Source: an uncultured Clostridia bacterium | GTDB lineage: Bacteria; Bacillota; SHA-98; UBA4971 | NCBI GenBank assembly: GCA_900019985.1 | Contig: FIZM01000047.1 | Span: 1 to 59,853, forward strand | Direction: 5' to 3' | DNA: 59,853 bases | In this document: piece by piece, positions 8,850 through 18,830 of the stretch | How the letters are laid out: every line of letters starts with the position of its first letter | How positions within the stretch are numbered: the first letter of the stretch is position 1 | Notes under the pieces: model-generated | Seen by the model: the letters and a program-made list of their open reading frames with translations, nothing else | Database searches by the model: none | What the model was told of the DNA's origin: nothing | Position numbers and translations under genes: made by a program

Positions 8850-9626
8850 TTGAGGATTGACATACTGACAGTCTTTCCTGAGATGTTTCAGGAGGCGCTT
8901 TCCGGCAGTATTATCGGGAAGGCTCGTGAGAAGGGGCTTATTAAGATCAACGTCTACAACATAAGAGACTTTGCCACAGATAAGCACAGAATGACAGATG
9001 ATTATCCGTTCGGCGGCGGAAAAGGTATGATTATGAAGCCGGAACCTGTATTTGCCGCTGTCGAACATGTGCTGGAAGATGCGAAGGGAAAGCCTGCCAG
9101 GGTCATTTTGATGACGCCTCAAGGGAAGACCCTTGATCAAGATACGGTAAGAGACTTAGCTGAGGAAGAGCACATGATAATCATCTGTGGGCGCTATGAA
9201 GGCATTGATGAACGTATCAGATGCAGTCTAGCTACGGATGAGATATCCATCGGCGACTATGTGCTGACAGGCGGGGAATTGCCTGCCATGGTTCTGGTGG
9301 ACGCAGTAACCAGGTTTGTGCCTGGGGTCTTAAGTGAGGAAACTCTTATCAGCGAGTCGTTTACAAGCGGCCTCCTGGATTATCCGCAGTATACAAGGCC
9401 GAGGGAGTTCAGAGGCATGGCTGTGCCGGATGTCCTTGTCTCAGGAGACCATGAAAAAATAAGGCTCTGGAGAAGGAAGCAATCACTTGCCAGGACATTG
9501 GAGAGGAGGCCTGACTTGCTGGATATGGCTTCTTTAAGCGAAGAAGACCTTAAACTCCTTGACGAGATCAAGAAAGAGAAGTTCTCCGACTTAACGAGGG
9601 AGGATCCGGGAAATGAACATGATTGA
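8850..9626 (+). CDS. trmD: tRNA (guanine37-N1)-methyltransferase TrmD
   Basis: The 258-residue protein starts [13 protein letters not shown] and carries the deep trefoil-knot SAM site ([14 protein letters not shown]) plus DYPQYTRP near the substrate pocket. TrmD methylates G37 of tRNAs reading CNN/GG-type codons and prevents +1 frameshifting. The TTG at 8850 has AGGTG six bases upstream; the GTG at 8841, directly after the rimM stop, is an alternative. Its 3' end overlaps rplS by 14 nt. Confidence 0.96.
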   Translation: MRIDILTVFPEMFQEALSGSIIGKAREKGLIKINVYNIRDFATDKHRMTDDYPFGGGKGMIMKPEPVFAAVEHVLEDAKGKPARVILMTPQGKTLDQDTVRDLAEEEHMIIICGRYEGIDERIRCSLATDEISIGDYVLTGGELPAMVLVDAVTRFVPGVLSEETLISESFTSGLLDYPQYTRPREFRGMAVPDVLVSGDHEKIRLWRRKQSLARTLERRPDLLDMASLSEEDLKLLDEIKKEKFSDLTREDPGNEHD

Positions 9627-9960
9627 CATTATTGAACAGGAACAACTGCGTGATGATATCCCTGATTTTGGACCTGGGGATTCTGTTAGGGTACACGGAA
9701 AAGTTGTCGAAGGCGGAAGAGAAAGAATCCAGGTCTTCGAAGGAGTCGTACTTTCGCGCAAAGGGAGCGGCACCCGGGAGACATTTACGGTCAGAAAGAT
9801 ATCAGCCGGGATAGGGGTAGAGAGGGCCTTCCCGCTTCATTCGCCGAGAATAGCTAAGATCGAAGTTATACGCAGAGGCAGAGTGCGCCGGGCAAAACTC
9901 TATTACTTGAGAGATCGTGTAGGTAAGCGGGCCAGGGTAAAAGAAGCGAGGAGAAGGTGA
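9613..9960 (+). CDS. rplS: Ribosomal protein L19
   Basis: This 115-residue protein has the L19 features: a central F-P-GD-VRV-GKVVEG block, ERIQ-FEGVVL, FTVRKIS-GIGVER-FPLHSP and a basic [12 protein letters not shown] tail. L19 sits at the 30S-50S interface. The ATG at 9613 has GGGAGG upstream and lies inside the end of trmD, so it is probably translationally coupled. Confidence 0.96.
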   Translation: MNMIDIIEQEQLRDDIPDFGPGDSVRVHGKVVEGGRERIQVFEGVVLSRKGSGTRETFTVRKISAGIGVERAFPLHSPRIAKIEVIRRGRVRRAKLYYLRDRVGKRARVKEARRR

Positions 9961-10688
9961 CATCCAAAGTGATCCCAGATGAACCCGGTTTAGAAAACAG
10001 AGATTCACACGATGAATGCTGTGACAGAGCGCATAATGAACTGACGAACGAAGCCGGCTGCTCGGCGACGTGTTTAGCATCGGGTACTGAACCTGTGCAA
10101 CAAGAGGGCATGGCAGGCGCAGGGGCCAGGCCTATTTTGTCTCCTGAGGTGAAAGCCGAGTTAATCGAGTATCTGCAGGCTTTCGCCATTGCCATTGTCC
10201 TTGCTGCGTTTATTATTACCTATGTTGCTCAGTCATTTGTCGTTGAAGGAAGCAGCATGGAACCGAGCCTTTATAACCGTGAGAGGCTCCTTGTAAATAA
10301 GCTTGTTTATAGATTCAGGAAGCCGGAGTACGGAGATGTCGTGGTGTTTAGATATCCTGCAAACCCCAAGCGTAGATTCATTAAGCGGGTTATCGGAGTC
10401 CCCGGAGACGTTGTGGAGATTAGAGACGGACACGTCATTCTCAACGGGGTGGTCCTTGATGAGGATTACACCAGGGATTTTACGTATGGCTATTTCGGCC
10501 CTAAGACTGTGCCCGAAGGGCGCTACTTCGTGCTGGGCGATAACAGGAATAATAGCGATGACTCAAGGTATCCTGATGTCGGGTTTGTCCCAATGGAGAA
10601 TATCGTAGGGAAAGCCAGTTTCAGATGGTGGCCTCCGGGCAGAATGAGCCTTATCAGAAAACCCGAAATGCGTGCCGTAAACCAATGA
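9957..10688 (+). CDS. lepB: Signal peptidase I (LepB/SipS type)
   Basis: This 243-residue membrane serine protease removes signal peptides on the outer face of the membrane. One transmembrane helix (about residues 71-92) is followed by the catalytic Ser in EGSSMEPSL (Ser100), the catalytic Lys in [13 protein letters not shown] (Lys143) and box [12 protein letters not shown]. Ahead of the helix is an unusual, acidic, cysteine-containing extension of about 65 residues. The GTG at 9957 overlaps the rplS stop; another GTG at 9969, eight bases after AAGGTGA, would shorten the extension by only four residues. Confidence 0.94.
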   Translation: MTSKVIPDEPGLENRDSHDECCDRAHNELTNEAGCSATCLASGTEPVQQEGMAGAGARPILSPEVKAELIEYLQAFAIAIVLAAFIITYVAQSFVVEGSSMEPSLYNRERLLVNKLVYRFRKPEYGDVVVFRYPANPKRRFIKRVIGVPGDVVEIRDGHVILNGVVLDEDYTRDFTYGYFGPKTVPEGRYFVLGDNRNNSDDSRYPDVGFVPMENIVGKASFRWWPPGRMSLIRKPEMRAVNQ

Positions 10689-11578
10689 AGTTGTCTTGGT
10701 ATCCCGGTCACATGGCAAAAGCCAGGCGAACGATGAGGCAATACATCTCCGGTATTGACCTTGTTATTGAGGTGCTTGATGCCAGGATCCCTATGACAAG
10801 CAGGAATCCTGATATTTCACAAATCACCCGGATGAAGCCTCGCGTTGTCGTATTGGCAAAAGCCGATTTGGCTGAACCCAAAGACACAGAGGCCTGGCGC
10901 AAGATCCTGGCAGCTGAAGGACACCCTTGTTATGCAGTGAATGCGGAGACAGGTGAAGGTGTCAAAGATGTCGTATCCGGGATTTCGCGCCTGGCTCGAG
11001 AGGTTATGACAAAGCTCAAGGACCGTAGACGCAAGATGCGGCCCCTGAGAGCCATGGTAGTCGGCATTCCTAATGTGGGAAAGTCGTCCTTGATCAATCG
11101 GCTGGCAGGAAGAAAATCTGCTAAGATTGGGGCAAAGCCCGGGGTTACCACAGGCCGCCAGTGGATAAAAGTAGGAAACAACATTGAGCTTTTGGATATG
11201 CCGGGTGTTCTGTCCCCCAGAGTTGACGATCCTTTAAGCATTTTTAAGCTTGCTGCAACCGGTGCTTTAGCGGAAGACAGCTATGATTCAGTGGAAGTGG
11301 CCCATGACCTTCTTAAAATCCTACAAGATAAAACCCCCGCTACTCTTGGCGAGCGTTTTCATTTAGAAGATATCCGGACCTGGGACAGCCACAGGCTCCT
11401 TCACGCGATAGGCGAGAGGAGAGGCTGTCTGGGTGCAGGCGGCACAGTGGATACTCTAAGAGCAGGTGTACTTGTGCTGTCTGAGTTCAGGAAAGGCCTG
11501 CTTGGTAAGGTGACCTTAGACAATGCAGAGGATTACGGCGGGGAAACCCATGGAGCAGATGGCGATGAACCCTCTTGA
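10685..11578 (+). CDS. rbgA: Ribosome biogenesis GTPase RbgA (YlqF)
   Basis: This 297-residue protein is a circularly permuted GTPase: G4 (AKADL) comes first, then G1 (GIPNVGKSSLIN), G2 (PGVT) and G3 (DMPG). The start WYPGHMAKA is the YlqF signature. RbgA acts in a late step of 50S assembly. The ATG overlaps the lepB stop (ATGA). The order rplS-lepB-rbgA-rnhB matches B. subtilis. Confidence 0.96.
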   Translation: MKLSWYPGHMAKARRTMRQYISGIDLVIEVLDARIPMTSRNPDISQITRMKPRVVVLAKADLAEPKDTEAWRKILAAEGHPCYAVNAETGEGVKDVVSGISRLAREVMTKLKDRRRKMRPLRAMVVGIPNVGKSSLINRLAGRKSAKIGAKPGVTTGRQWIKVGNNIELLDMPGVLSPRVDDPLSIFKLAATGALAEDSYDSVEVAHDLLKILQDKTPATLGERFHLEDIRTWDSHRLLHAIGERRGCLGAGGTVDTLRAGVLVLSEFRKGLLGKVTLDNAEDYGGETHGADGDEPS

Positions 11579-12188
11579 TTATGAGATGAGACTGTGGCAG
11601 GAGGGTTTCACTCACGTAGCAGGAATAGACGAGGCAGGCAGGGGTGCGCTGGTAGGTTCAGTGGTAGCTGCCGCCGTGGTTTTGACGCCCGGGACATTCA
11701 TTGAAGGTGTCCGTGACTCCAAAGTGTTATCTCCGAAAAAGCGCGAAGAGTTATACGAGGTGATTACAGATACTGCACTGGCATGGGGTGTTGGCATCGT
11801 TGATGAAACGATGATAGATAAGATCAATATCCGGCAGGCCACAAGGCTTGCTATGAAACTCGCTGTGGAAGACCTCAATGTCCAAGTCGACCACCTCCTG
11901 GTCGATGCGGAGACGGTTCCGGTTTCTATCCCGCAAACGAAGCTTGTCCATGGAGATGCATTATCTCACAGCATCTCATGTGCATCCATTATTGCCAAAG
12001 TTACGAGAGACAGAATGTGCAGGCTGTGGCATGAAAGGTTTCCTTCCTACGGCATCCTCGCCAATAAAGGGTACTGCACAGCTGAGCACGTCAGAACCCT
12101 CCTTGAGCACGGCCCTTCCCCAATCCACAGGAAGTCCTTCATAAGGAAAATTCTGCAAAAGAATGCAAACCTCACCATTGATTTCTAG
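11550..12188 (+). CDS. rnhB: Ribonuclease HII
   Basis: This protein of about 212 residues shows the RNase HII motif GIDEAGRGALVGSVVAAAVVL with the catalytic Asp-Glu pair, DSKVLS-KKREELY, and further acidic residues (LLVDAE). It removes misincorporated ribonucleotides and RNA-DNA hybrids. The start is not settled: ATGs at 11523, 11550, 11559 and 11565 are all in frame. 11550 (after GGGGA) and 11565 (after GGAG) have the better ribosome-binding sites. All overlap the end of rbgA. Confidence 0.95.
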   Translation: MEQMAMNPLDYEMRLWQEGFTHVAGIDEAGRGALVGSVVAAAVVLTPGTFIEGVRDSKVLSPKKREELYEVITDTALAWGVGIVDETMIDKINIRQATRLAMKLAVEDLNVQVDHLLVDAETVPVSIPQTKLVHGDALSHSISCASIIAKVTRDRMCRLWHERFPSYGILANKGYCTAEHVRTLLEHGPSPIHRKSFIRKILQKNANLTIDF

Positions 12189-12246
12189 TAGCCAAACTGA
12201 AAATTCGCCCTAACGTGCTAACCCAATATATGGAAGGAAAATCCAG

Positions 12247-12657
12247 TTGCCTCCACGAATTAATTGGTCAAAGGAGGCAGAGAGAGTGTTTCAATCCGGT
12301 AGGGACCTAGGCTGCTTTGGAGAGGACACTGCCGCAGAGTATCTGGAAGCTCGGGGATTGTCTGTTATCGCAAGGAACTTCCGTTCCAGGTTCGGCGAAA
12401 TCGATATCATTGCCAAAGACGGCGACACCATCGTGTTTGTGGAAGTAAAGACAAGATCCGGCAGGAGATTCGGTCAAGCAATAGAGCAGATTACCCGCGG
12501 AAAGCAAAGGAAGATAATCAAGACAGCCAGGGAGTATCTCAGAAGATCAGGGTTTCCGGGAAGCTCAGCAAGGTTTGATGTGTTAGCCATCGATATAATA
12601 TCGGGGGAAGAGAAGGTAATTGAGCACGTAAAAGGCGCATTCGATGGGTGGAGGTGA
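12247..12657 (+). CDS. yraN: YraN/UPF0102 family putative endonuclease-fold protein
   Basis: The 136-residue protein has the UPF0102 layout: G--GED-AA-YLE--G, then NFR-RFGEIDIIA--GDTIVFVEVKTR, a PD-(D/E)XK-like core with the E-I-D...E-V-K residues, and a Lys/Arg-rich helix. The family's role is not firmly established; the fold resembles Holliday-junction resolvases. Translation starts at a TTG with GGAAGGA eight bases upstream. The neighbours comM and dprA act in DNA uptake and recombination, consistent with a DNA role. Confidence 0.9.
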   Translation: MPPRINWSKEAERVFQSGRDLGCFGEDTAAEYLEARGLSVIARNFRSRFGEIDIIAKDGDTIVFVEVKTRSGRRFGQAIEQITRGKQRKIIKTAREYLRRSGFPGSSARFDVLAIDIISGEEKVIEHVKGAFDGWR

Positions 12658-12662
12658 AACCT

Positions 12663-14192
12663 GTGCCTGCAAGAGTTCCCGGCGGTGCCATACTTGGCGT
12701 GGACGGATATATAGTCTACGTTGAGGTTGACGTATCATCGGGATTACCGTCCTTTGAGATAGTAGGGCTGCCTGATGCTTCTATCCGTGAAGCAAGAGAG
12801 AGGGTCAGAGCCGCTCTCAGGAATTCAGGCTATGAGTTCCCCTTAAAGAGGATAACTGTAAACCTTGCACCTGCCATGATCCGCAAAGAAGGTGCAGGTT
12901 TTGACCTTCCTATAGCCATTGGGATTCTCTCTGCCATCGGAGGAGTCAGCCACAAGAAGGCTCAGCAATGTGTATTCCTGGGAGAGTTGTCATTGGACGG
13001 GCGTGTCAGATGGACGCCAGGTGCATTGCCTGTTGCATTTGCCGCAAAAGAACAGGGATTCAAAGAAATGGCGGTAGCCGGAGATAATGTGGAAGAGGCT
13101 GCCTTAGTTGATGGTCTTGATATTTACGGGGCATACACACTCAGAGAGGTGGTTAGCCACTTAAACGGTGAAAAGCGTATAGTTCAGGCAAAAAAGACGG
13201 ATATTGAGCTTTCCTCGGACGATTCATACGACGTAGACTTCAAAGACGTAGTAGGCCAAGAATATGCTAAACGCGTACTGGAAATAGCTGCTGCAGGAGG
13301 TCACAATGTCCTTATGGTAGGGCCTCCGGGTTCAGGCAAAACGATGCTGGCAAGACGCTTTCTGACTATTCTCCCCCCACTCACCAGGGAAGAGGCACTT
13401 GAAGTAATAAAGGTTTACAGTGTTTCAGGTTTGCTTCCTCCGGGCAAGAGTATAATCCCTAAAAGGCCTTTCCGCAGCCCGCACCATACGATTTCTGCTG
13501 CAGGCCTCATCGGAGGTGGGCGCGTGCCGAAGCCCGGAGAAATCACCTTGGCGCACCGAGGGGTCCTTTTCCTCGACGAGTTTCCCCAATTCAGCAGCCA
13601 TGCGCTGGATGCTTTGAGACAGCCGATGGAAGACGGATTTGTAACTGTGGCAAGGGTTAACGGTGTAGCCCGATTTCCCAGCCAATTTACGCTTCTGGCA
13701 GCTATGAATCCATGTCTGTGCTTCAGGAGGCCAAGCCGTGGAAAAACTGCGGTGTGCACCTGTTCTCCGGGAGCAGTCAGGCGCTACCTCAGTAGGATTT
13801 CAGGGCCGCTCCTTGACAGGATAGATCTCCACATTGAACTCAAGCAAGTTGAAGTCAGCAAGCTTCAGTCAGTAAGATCCGGAGAGAGTTCACGTGACAT
13901 TCGAGACAGAGTCATAGAGGCAAGGGATGTACAGTTGAGGCGGTTTCAAGGGAAGGGGATCCTGAGCAATGCAGAGATGCGCCTAAAAGATGCGGAAACC
14001 TGCTGCCACATGACGAAGGATGCCAGGACGTTTCTCTATTCTGCCGTGCGCAAGCTGGGGTTATCTGCGCGTGCATATGCAAGGATTCTGAAAGTTGCAA
14101 GGACTGTTGCAGACCTTGAAGGAAGTGAGCGGGTGGATGTCCACCACGTAGCGGAAGCTGTCGGCTATAGAATGCCTGTTTTCCAAGTGTGA
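12663..14192 (+). CDS. comM: YifB/ComM family Mg-chelatase-like AAA+ ATPase
   Basis: This 509-residue protein has an N-terminal Lon-protease-like (ChlI) domain beginning GVDGYIVYVEVDVSSGLPSF. An AAA+ module with Walker A GPPGSGKTML and Walker B GVLFLDEFPQF follows, then a Mg-chelatase C-terminal domain. In Haemophilus and Vibrio, ComM is a branch-migration helicase for natural transformation (known for that family, inferred here). The GTG at 12663 is preferred because GGAGGTG lies six bases upstream; the GTG at 12648 would overlap yraN. It sits where B. subtilis has ylqH-sucCD. Confidence 0.93.
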   Translation: MPARVPGGAILGVDGYIVYVEVDVSSGLPSFEIVGLPDASIREARERVRAALRNSGYEFPLKRITVNLAPAMIRKEGAGFDLPIAIGILSAIGGVSHKKAQQCVFLGELSLDGRVRWTPGALPVAFAAKEQGFKEMAVAGDNVEEAALVDGLDIYGAYTLREVVSHLNGEKRIVQAKKTDIELSSDDSYDVDFKDVVGQEYAKRVLEIAAAGGHNVLMVGPPGSGKTMLARRFLTILPPLTREEALEVIKVYSVSGLLPPGKSIIPKRPFRSPHHTISAAGLIGGGRVPKPGEITLAHRGVLFLDEFPQFSSHALDALRQPMEDGFVTVARVNGVARFPSQFTLLAAMNPCLCFRRPSRGKTAVCTCSPGAVRRYLSRISGPLLDRIDLHIELKQVEVSKLQSVRSGESSRDIRDRVIEARDVQLRRFQGKGILSNAEMRLKDAETCCHMTKDARTFLYSAVRKLGLSARAYARILKVARTVADLEGSERVDVHHVAEAVGYRMPVFQV

Positions 14193-14237
14193 AGAGAGGG
14201 CATTGTCTCTCCATTAAAACCGAGCGGAGTGTGTCAG

Positions 14238-15323
14238 GTGGAGGAAAGAGAATGCATCATTGCCCTTAACACCGTTGATATTATCGGAGGCAAAAGGCTT
14301 GCCGATCTTATGGAGAGATTCGGGTCAGCGGAGGCCATAATAAAAGCCAAAGAGAAAGACCTTCTCCAGGTGAGGGGAGTTGGCCAGGAGACTGCAGGAC
14401 GAATCAAGGCCCTACGAGACGGAAAAGCAGCGCTGCGAGAGATAAAGAAGGCCAAGGAATCAGGGGTCAAGATAGTGACCTCGGATGAACCTTCATATCC
14501 TGCTGCTTTGTTGAACACGGCATATCCTCCTCCTGTCATCTATATCCTGGGAGAAATCCTGCCTGCTGATGCCCTTGCCATTGCGATTGTAGGTTCCAGG
14601 CGGCCTACCTACTACGGCAGGAAGGTAGCCGGGGGATTGGCGAAGAATGCAGCAGAAGAAGGGCTTACTGTAGTATCTGGTTTAGCCAGGGGCATCGATT
14701 CAACCGCTCATGAAGGGGCGCTCAAAGGTGGAGGGCGGACAATCGCAGTTTTAGGCAGCGGCATAGATGTGATATACCCGCCTGAGAATAGAGAGCTGGC
14801 AGAAAGGATTACAGAGAGCGGGGCTGTGGTGAGCGAATTTCCCTTCGGGTCATGCCCATTTCGCCAGAACTTTCCAAGGCGAAACCGGATTATCAGCGGG
14901 TTGGCTTTAGGTGTCGTGATAGTCCAGGCAGGAGAGTCAAGCGGAGCCCTTATTACTGCAGACTTTGCCTTAGAACAGGGAAGGGAAGTTTTTGCTGTTC
15001 CAGGTGAAATCGGGAACCCTCTTTCCCGGGGAACTCATAATCTAATCAGGCAAGGGGCACGGCTTATAGAAGGAATACCTGATATCTTAGAAGAACTTGG
15101 GATATCGGCTGCTGAGGAACATAGCATCGAGAACAAGGACAGTGGAGTAAGGCTTTCATCCCGAGAGAAAAGAGTCTTGTCACACCTGGGCTTTTCACCT
15201 ATATCTACTGATGATATAGTAATCGCGACGGGGTTCTTCCCGTCTGAAGTCACGAGGGCCCTTGTTTCTCTGGAAGTAAAGGGTATAGTAACAAGGGTTA
15301 GAGGTGGCTGGGTGAGAACCTGA
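14238..15323 (+). CDS. dprA: DNA-processing protein DprA/Smf
   Basis: This protein of about 361 residues has an N-terminal helix-hairpin-helix/SAM-like domain (LLQVRGVGQETAGRIKAL). The DprA Rossmann-like domain follows, with IVGSRRPTYYGRK, VSGLARGIDSTAH and FPRRNRIISGL, and a C-terminal winged-helix domain. DprA loads RecA onto incoming single-stranded DNA in transformation. The GTG at 14238 has GGAG eight bases upstream; the GTG at 14229 is an alternative. Upstream comM and downstream topA give the usual DNA-metabolism context. Confidence 0.95.
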   Translation: MEERECIIALNTVDIIGGKRLADLMERFGSAEAIIKAKEKDLLQVRGVGQETAGRIKALRDGKAALREIKKAKESGVKIVTSDEPSYPAALLNTAYPPPVIYILGEILPADALAIAIVGSRRPTYYGRKVAGGLAKNAAEEGLTVVSGLARGIDSTAHEGALKGGGRTIAVLGSGIDVIYPPENRELAERITESGAVVSEFPFGSCPFRQNFPRRNRIISGLALGVVIVQAGESSGALITADFALEQGREVFAVPGEIGNPLSRGTHNLIRQGARLIEGIPDILEELGISAAEEHSIENKDSGVRLSSREKRVLSHLGFSPISTDDIVIATGFFPSEVTRALVSLEVKGIVTRVRGGWVRT

Positions 15324-15337
15324 GAAGGAGTGTAACA

Positions 15338-17416
15338 ATGCCGAAAGGTCTTATAATTGTAGAATCGCCGGCGAAAGCCAAGACAGTCGAGAGAATGCTC
15401 GGCGGAGAATACCGAGTTAAAGCTTCAATGGGGCATATCAGGGATCTCCCCAAGAGCAAGCTTGGGGTGGATGTAGAGAACAACTATAAGCCTCACTACA
15501 TCACGATTCGAGGAAAGAGCGGTACAATTCGAGAGCTTAAAGAGGCAGTAAAGGATTCCGGCAAGGTGTTGCTTGCCACTGACCCGGACCGTGAAGGGGA
15601 GGCAATATCCTGGCATCTCACACAGGCACTGGATCTTAATTGTGATACCCCTTGCCGGATTGAGTTTCACGAGATTACTGAGCGAGCGGTAAGGAATGCA
15701 CTTGCCAATCCAAGGCCTATTCATATGGACAGAGTCAACGCTCAACAGGCCAGGAGGATTCTGGACAGGCTTGTCGGTTATACTCTAAGCCCGTTTTTGT
15801 GGAAGAAGGTCCGCAGGGGACTTTCTGCAGGCAGAGTCCAGTCTGTTGCAGTCAAACTGATATGCGACAGAGAGAAGGAAATAGAGGACTTTGTCAAGGA
15901 AGAATACTGGTCTATTACCGCTTTCTTGAAAGCACACGGCGATTCCTTGGAATTCCCTGCAAAACTCCTCCGAAGAGCAGGAAAAAAGGTACAGATAGGC
16001 ACAGCTGATGAAGCTTGGAAAATCCTTAAGGATTTGGAGGGAGCTGAGTACCAGGTATCGAAGGTGGCCAAGAAGGAACGGAAGAGGAATCCTCAGCCTC
16101 CTTTTACCACAAGCACGCTCCAGCAGGAAGCCTCAAGGAAGCTCCGGTTCGGGGCCAGAAAGACTATGCAAATAGCCCAGCAGTTGTATGAGGGTTTGGA
16201 AATCGGCCCTGAAGGCACCGTAGGTCTGATAACTTATATCAGAACTGACTCAGTACGGGTCGCATCTGAAGCGGAAGCTGCAGCCAGGTCGTTTATTACA
16301 GGTGCATACGGAAAAGACTACGTTCCTCAGCGGCCCAGGCGGTTTAAGGTGAAAGCCGCAAGTCAGGATGCGCATGAGGCTATCAGGCCTACACTTGTTA
16401 CCCGTCGCCCTGATGATGTTAAGAAGTTCTTGTCGGAAGACCAGTTCAAACTGTACAAGCTGATATGGGATAGGTTTGTGGCAAGCCAGATGGAATCAGC
16501 GGTTTTGGATACTGTCAGTGTAGACATCAAAGCAAAGAACTATCTGTTCCGCGCTACAGGGTCTCGAATTAAATTCCCGGGATTTACCGTTTTGTATCAG
16601 GAAGGGTCTGACAATCCTGAGGAAGATGACCCGGTCCTGCCTGAGATTTCTGAAGGACAGAAGCTTCTGCTCTCAAGGCTTGAAGATAAACAGCATTTCA
16701 CAGAGCCGCCGCCGCGGTACACAGAGGCCACGCTCGTGCGGGCTCTTGAGGAAAACGGCATAGGCAGGCCCAGCACATATGCGCCTATTATCGAGACGAT
16801 TATCAGGCGGGAGTATGTGGTTCTTGAAGATAGGAGATTCCGCCCGACAAAACTGGGGTTTGTTGTCGTGGATGTACTAAATCAAGTATATCCCAATGTC
16901 GTTGATGTGGCATTTACAGCCAATATGGAAGACAGGTTAGATAAGATTGCCGAAGGCGAACTCGAGTGGGAGAGCGTTATAGATGAATTCTACCGGCCTT
17001 TCAAGGAAACAGTGGAAACCGCTCACGAGCGCGTCGAAAAAGTCAAAATCCCTGAAGAGGTCACTGACGAACTTTGCCCTGAATGCGGTCGAAACCTCGT
17101 AGTAAAGCACGGCAGGTTCGGGGCGTTCCTCGGTTGTCAAGGGTACCCTGAATGCAAATTCACCAAGAGAATGACACGGTCGACAGGCGTCAAATGCCCT
17201 AAGTGCGGATCTGAGATAGTTGAACGGAAGACGAAGAGAGGCAGGAAATTCTACGGTTGCAGCGGGTACCCCGAGTGCACGTTTAGTACCTGGTACACGC
17301 CGGTTAAGAAGTCCTGTCCCAAATGCGGGGCGTTCCTTGTAAAGCGCGGCGGCAAGAAGGGTTATCTCGCCTGTGTGAAGGAAGATTGTGACTTTCGCGA
17401 GGGTATTGGAGGTTGA
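15338..17416 (+). CDS. topA: DNA topoisomerase I
   Basis: This 692-residue type IA topoisomerase has a TOPRIM domain (IVESPAKAKTVERML; TDPDREGEAISWHL) and the catalytic tyrosine in TYIRTDS (Tyr300). It ends with three C-terminal zinc-ribbon motifs of CPECG/CPKCG type at about residues 583-690; the last has the spacing C-x2-C...C-x4-C. It relaxes negative supercoils. AAGGAG precedes the ATG. It opens the topA-trmFO-xerC-hslV-hslU-codY block, which has the same order in B. subtilis. Confidence 0.97.
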   Translation: MPKGLIIVESPAKAKTVERMLGGEYRVKASMGHIRDLPKSKLGVDVENNYKPHYITIRGKSGTIRELKEAVKDSGKVLLATDPDREGEAISWHLTQALDLNCDTPCRIEFHEITERAVRNALANPRPIHMDRVNAQQARRILDRLVGYTLSPFLWKKVRRGLSAGRVQSVAVKLICDREKEIEDFVKEEYWSITAFLKAHGDSLEFPAKLLRRAGKKVQIGTADEAWKILKDLEGAEYQVSKVAKKERKRNPQPPFTTSTLQQEASRKLRFGARKTMQIAQQLYEGLEIGPEGTVGLITYIRTDSVRVASEAEAAARSFITGAYGKDYVPQRPRRFKVKAASQDAHEAIRPTLVTRRPDDVKKFLSEDQFKLYKLIWDRFVASQMESAVLDTVSVDIKAKNYLFRATGSRIKFPGFTVLYQEGSDNPEEDDPVLPEISEGQKLLLSRLEDKQHFTEPPPRYTEATLVRALEENGIGRPSTYAPIIETIIRREYVVLEDRRFRPTKLGFVVVDVLNQVYPNVVDVAFTANMEDRLDKIAEGELEWESVIDEFYRPFKETVETAHERVEKVKIPEEVTDELCPECGRNLVVKHGRFGAFLGCQGYPECKFTKRMTRSTGVKCPKCGSEIVERKTKRGRKFYGCSGYPECTFSTWYTPVKKSCPKCGAFLVKRGGKKGYLACVKEDCDFREGIGG

Positions 17417-17423
17417 CCGGCAA

Positions 17424-18755
17424 GTGAAAGGTTCCGGTGTTTTGGTTGTAGGCGGAGGGCTTGCAGGCAGTGAGGCAGCATGGCAGGTAGCCAGGAGGGG
17501 AATACCGGTCACCCTGGTTGAAATGAGGCCTCATGTGATGACGCCTGCGCATAAGACATCAGGCCTTGCAGAGCTGGTATGCTCCAATTCGCTGGGGTCA
17601 GATGGCTTCAGGAACGCATCAGGCATCCTCAAAGAAGAGCTGAGGATTTACAGCTCGCTAATCATGAGGTGTGCGGAAGCTGCCAGGCTCCCTGCGGGCT
17701 TGGCTCTGGCAGTGGACAGAGACAGATTCTCACGCCTTATCAGCTCATATGTGGAGAGATCCCCAAATATCCGCCTGGTAAGGGAGGAAGTCACTGATAT
17801 CCCCCTGAACAGGCCTTGCATAATAGCCAGCGGGCCGCTGACTTCCCCCGGCCTTGCCGAATCTATTGCTGAACTGACAGGCGAAGATAATCTATATTTT
17901 TATGATGCAGTATCCCCCATTGTGACCTTGGAGTCTTTGGATATGTCCAAGGTGTTTTGGGGTTCACGGTACGGCAGGGGCGGAGATGACTATCTGAACT
18001 GCCCAATGACAGAAGATGAATACAACCGCTTCTATGATGCTTTGGTTGCTGCAAAGACAGCGCCTTTACATGAATTTGAAGACATGAAAGTCTTTGAAGC
18101 CTGTATGCCCGTGGAGACTATGGCAAAGCGCGGGCGGGAATCGCTGGCTTACGGCCCTCTAAGGCCGGTTGGGCTGACTGACCCACGTACAGGAAAACGG
18201 CCTTATGCAGTAGTGCAGCTAAGGCCTGAGAACATCTCACGTTCTCTGTTGAACCTGGTAGGGTTCCAAACGCGACTTACATGGGATGAGCAGCGAAGGG
18301 TCTTCCGAATGATACCCGGCCTGGAAAAGGCTGAATTCGTCAGATATGGGGTGATGCATAGAAATACCTTTGTTAACTCTCCGGCAATCCTACTTCCGAC
18401 TCTACAGTGCCGTAATGACCCAGGCCTCCTTTTCGCAGGTCAAATAACAGGAGTTGAAGGGTACTTAGAATCTACTGCATCCGGATTGGTTGCCGGAATA
18501 AATGCAGCCAGACTCATCTTGGGCTTGCCCCCTCTCGCGTTCCCCAGGGAAACGGTTACAGGTTCCCTCTGCCACTATATATCCGCATCACAATCTCAAC
18601 CGTTTCAGCCCATGAACGCCAATTTTGGAATTCTTCAGAAATCCGACACGGTACGACGCAAAAAGGCTGACAGGCTGAAAATTGCGGCATTTTCTTTGAA
18701 AATCGCACATGATTTTGGGAAAACCCTTGGTTCCAGACTTGATCAACAATTATGA
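17424..18755 (+). CDS. trmFO: Methylenetetrahydrofolate-tRNA-(uracil54-C5)-methyltransferase TrmFO
   Basis: This 443-residue flavoprotein begins with the FAD-binding motif VLVVGGGLAGSEAAWQ and contains the TrmFO blocks VEMRP, AELVCSNS and CPMTEDEYNRFYDAL. It uses methylene-THF and FADH2 to make m5U54 in the tRNA T-loop. The GTG at 17424 lies ten bases after GGAGGT, which itself overlaps the topA stop; earlier in-frame codons at 17388 and 17406 lie inside topA and are less likely. Confidence 0.96.
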   Translation: MKGSGVLVVGGGLAGSEAAWQVARRGIPVTLVEMRPHVMTPAHKTSGLAELVCSNSLGSDGFRNASGILKEELRIYSSLIMRCAEAARLPAGLALAVDRDRFSRLISSYVERSPNIRLVREEVTDIPLNRPCIIASGPLTSPGLAESIAELTGEDNLYFYDAVSPIVTLESLDMSKVFWGSRYGRGGDDYLNCPMTEDEYNRFYDALVAAKTAPLHEFEDMKVFEACMPVETMAKRGRESLAYGPLRPVGLTDPRTGKRPYAVVQLRPENISRSLLNLVGFQTRLTWDEQRRVFRMIPGLEKAEFVRYGVMHRNTFVNSPAILLPTLQCRNDPGLLFAGQITGVEGYLESTASGLVAGINAARLILGLPPLAFPRETVTGSLCHYISASQSQPFQPMNANFGILQKSDTVRRKKADRLKIAAFSLKIAHDFGKTLGSRLDQQL

Positions 18756-18830
18756 TTATGATAGAGTTTTTAAATGAAAGAATCTGATTGTCCGGTTTAA
18801 TGTTTGGTTCTCCGCAAGGGAGCTGTATTT

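Noticed and set aside
14194-14211. Small hairpin between comM and dprA (GAGAG/CTCTC)
   Set aside because: A five-base stem without a T-tract is too weak to call a terminator.
16937-17512. A 191-codon frame antisense to the end of topA and start of trmFO
   Set aside because: It overlaps two well-identified genes and its translation shows no domain features.
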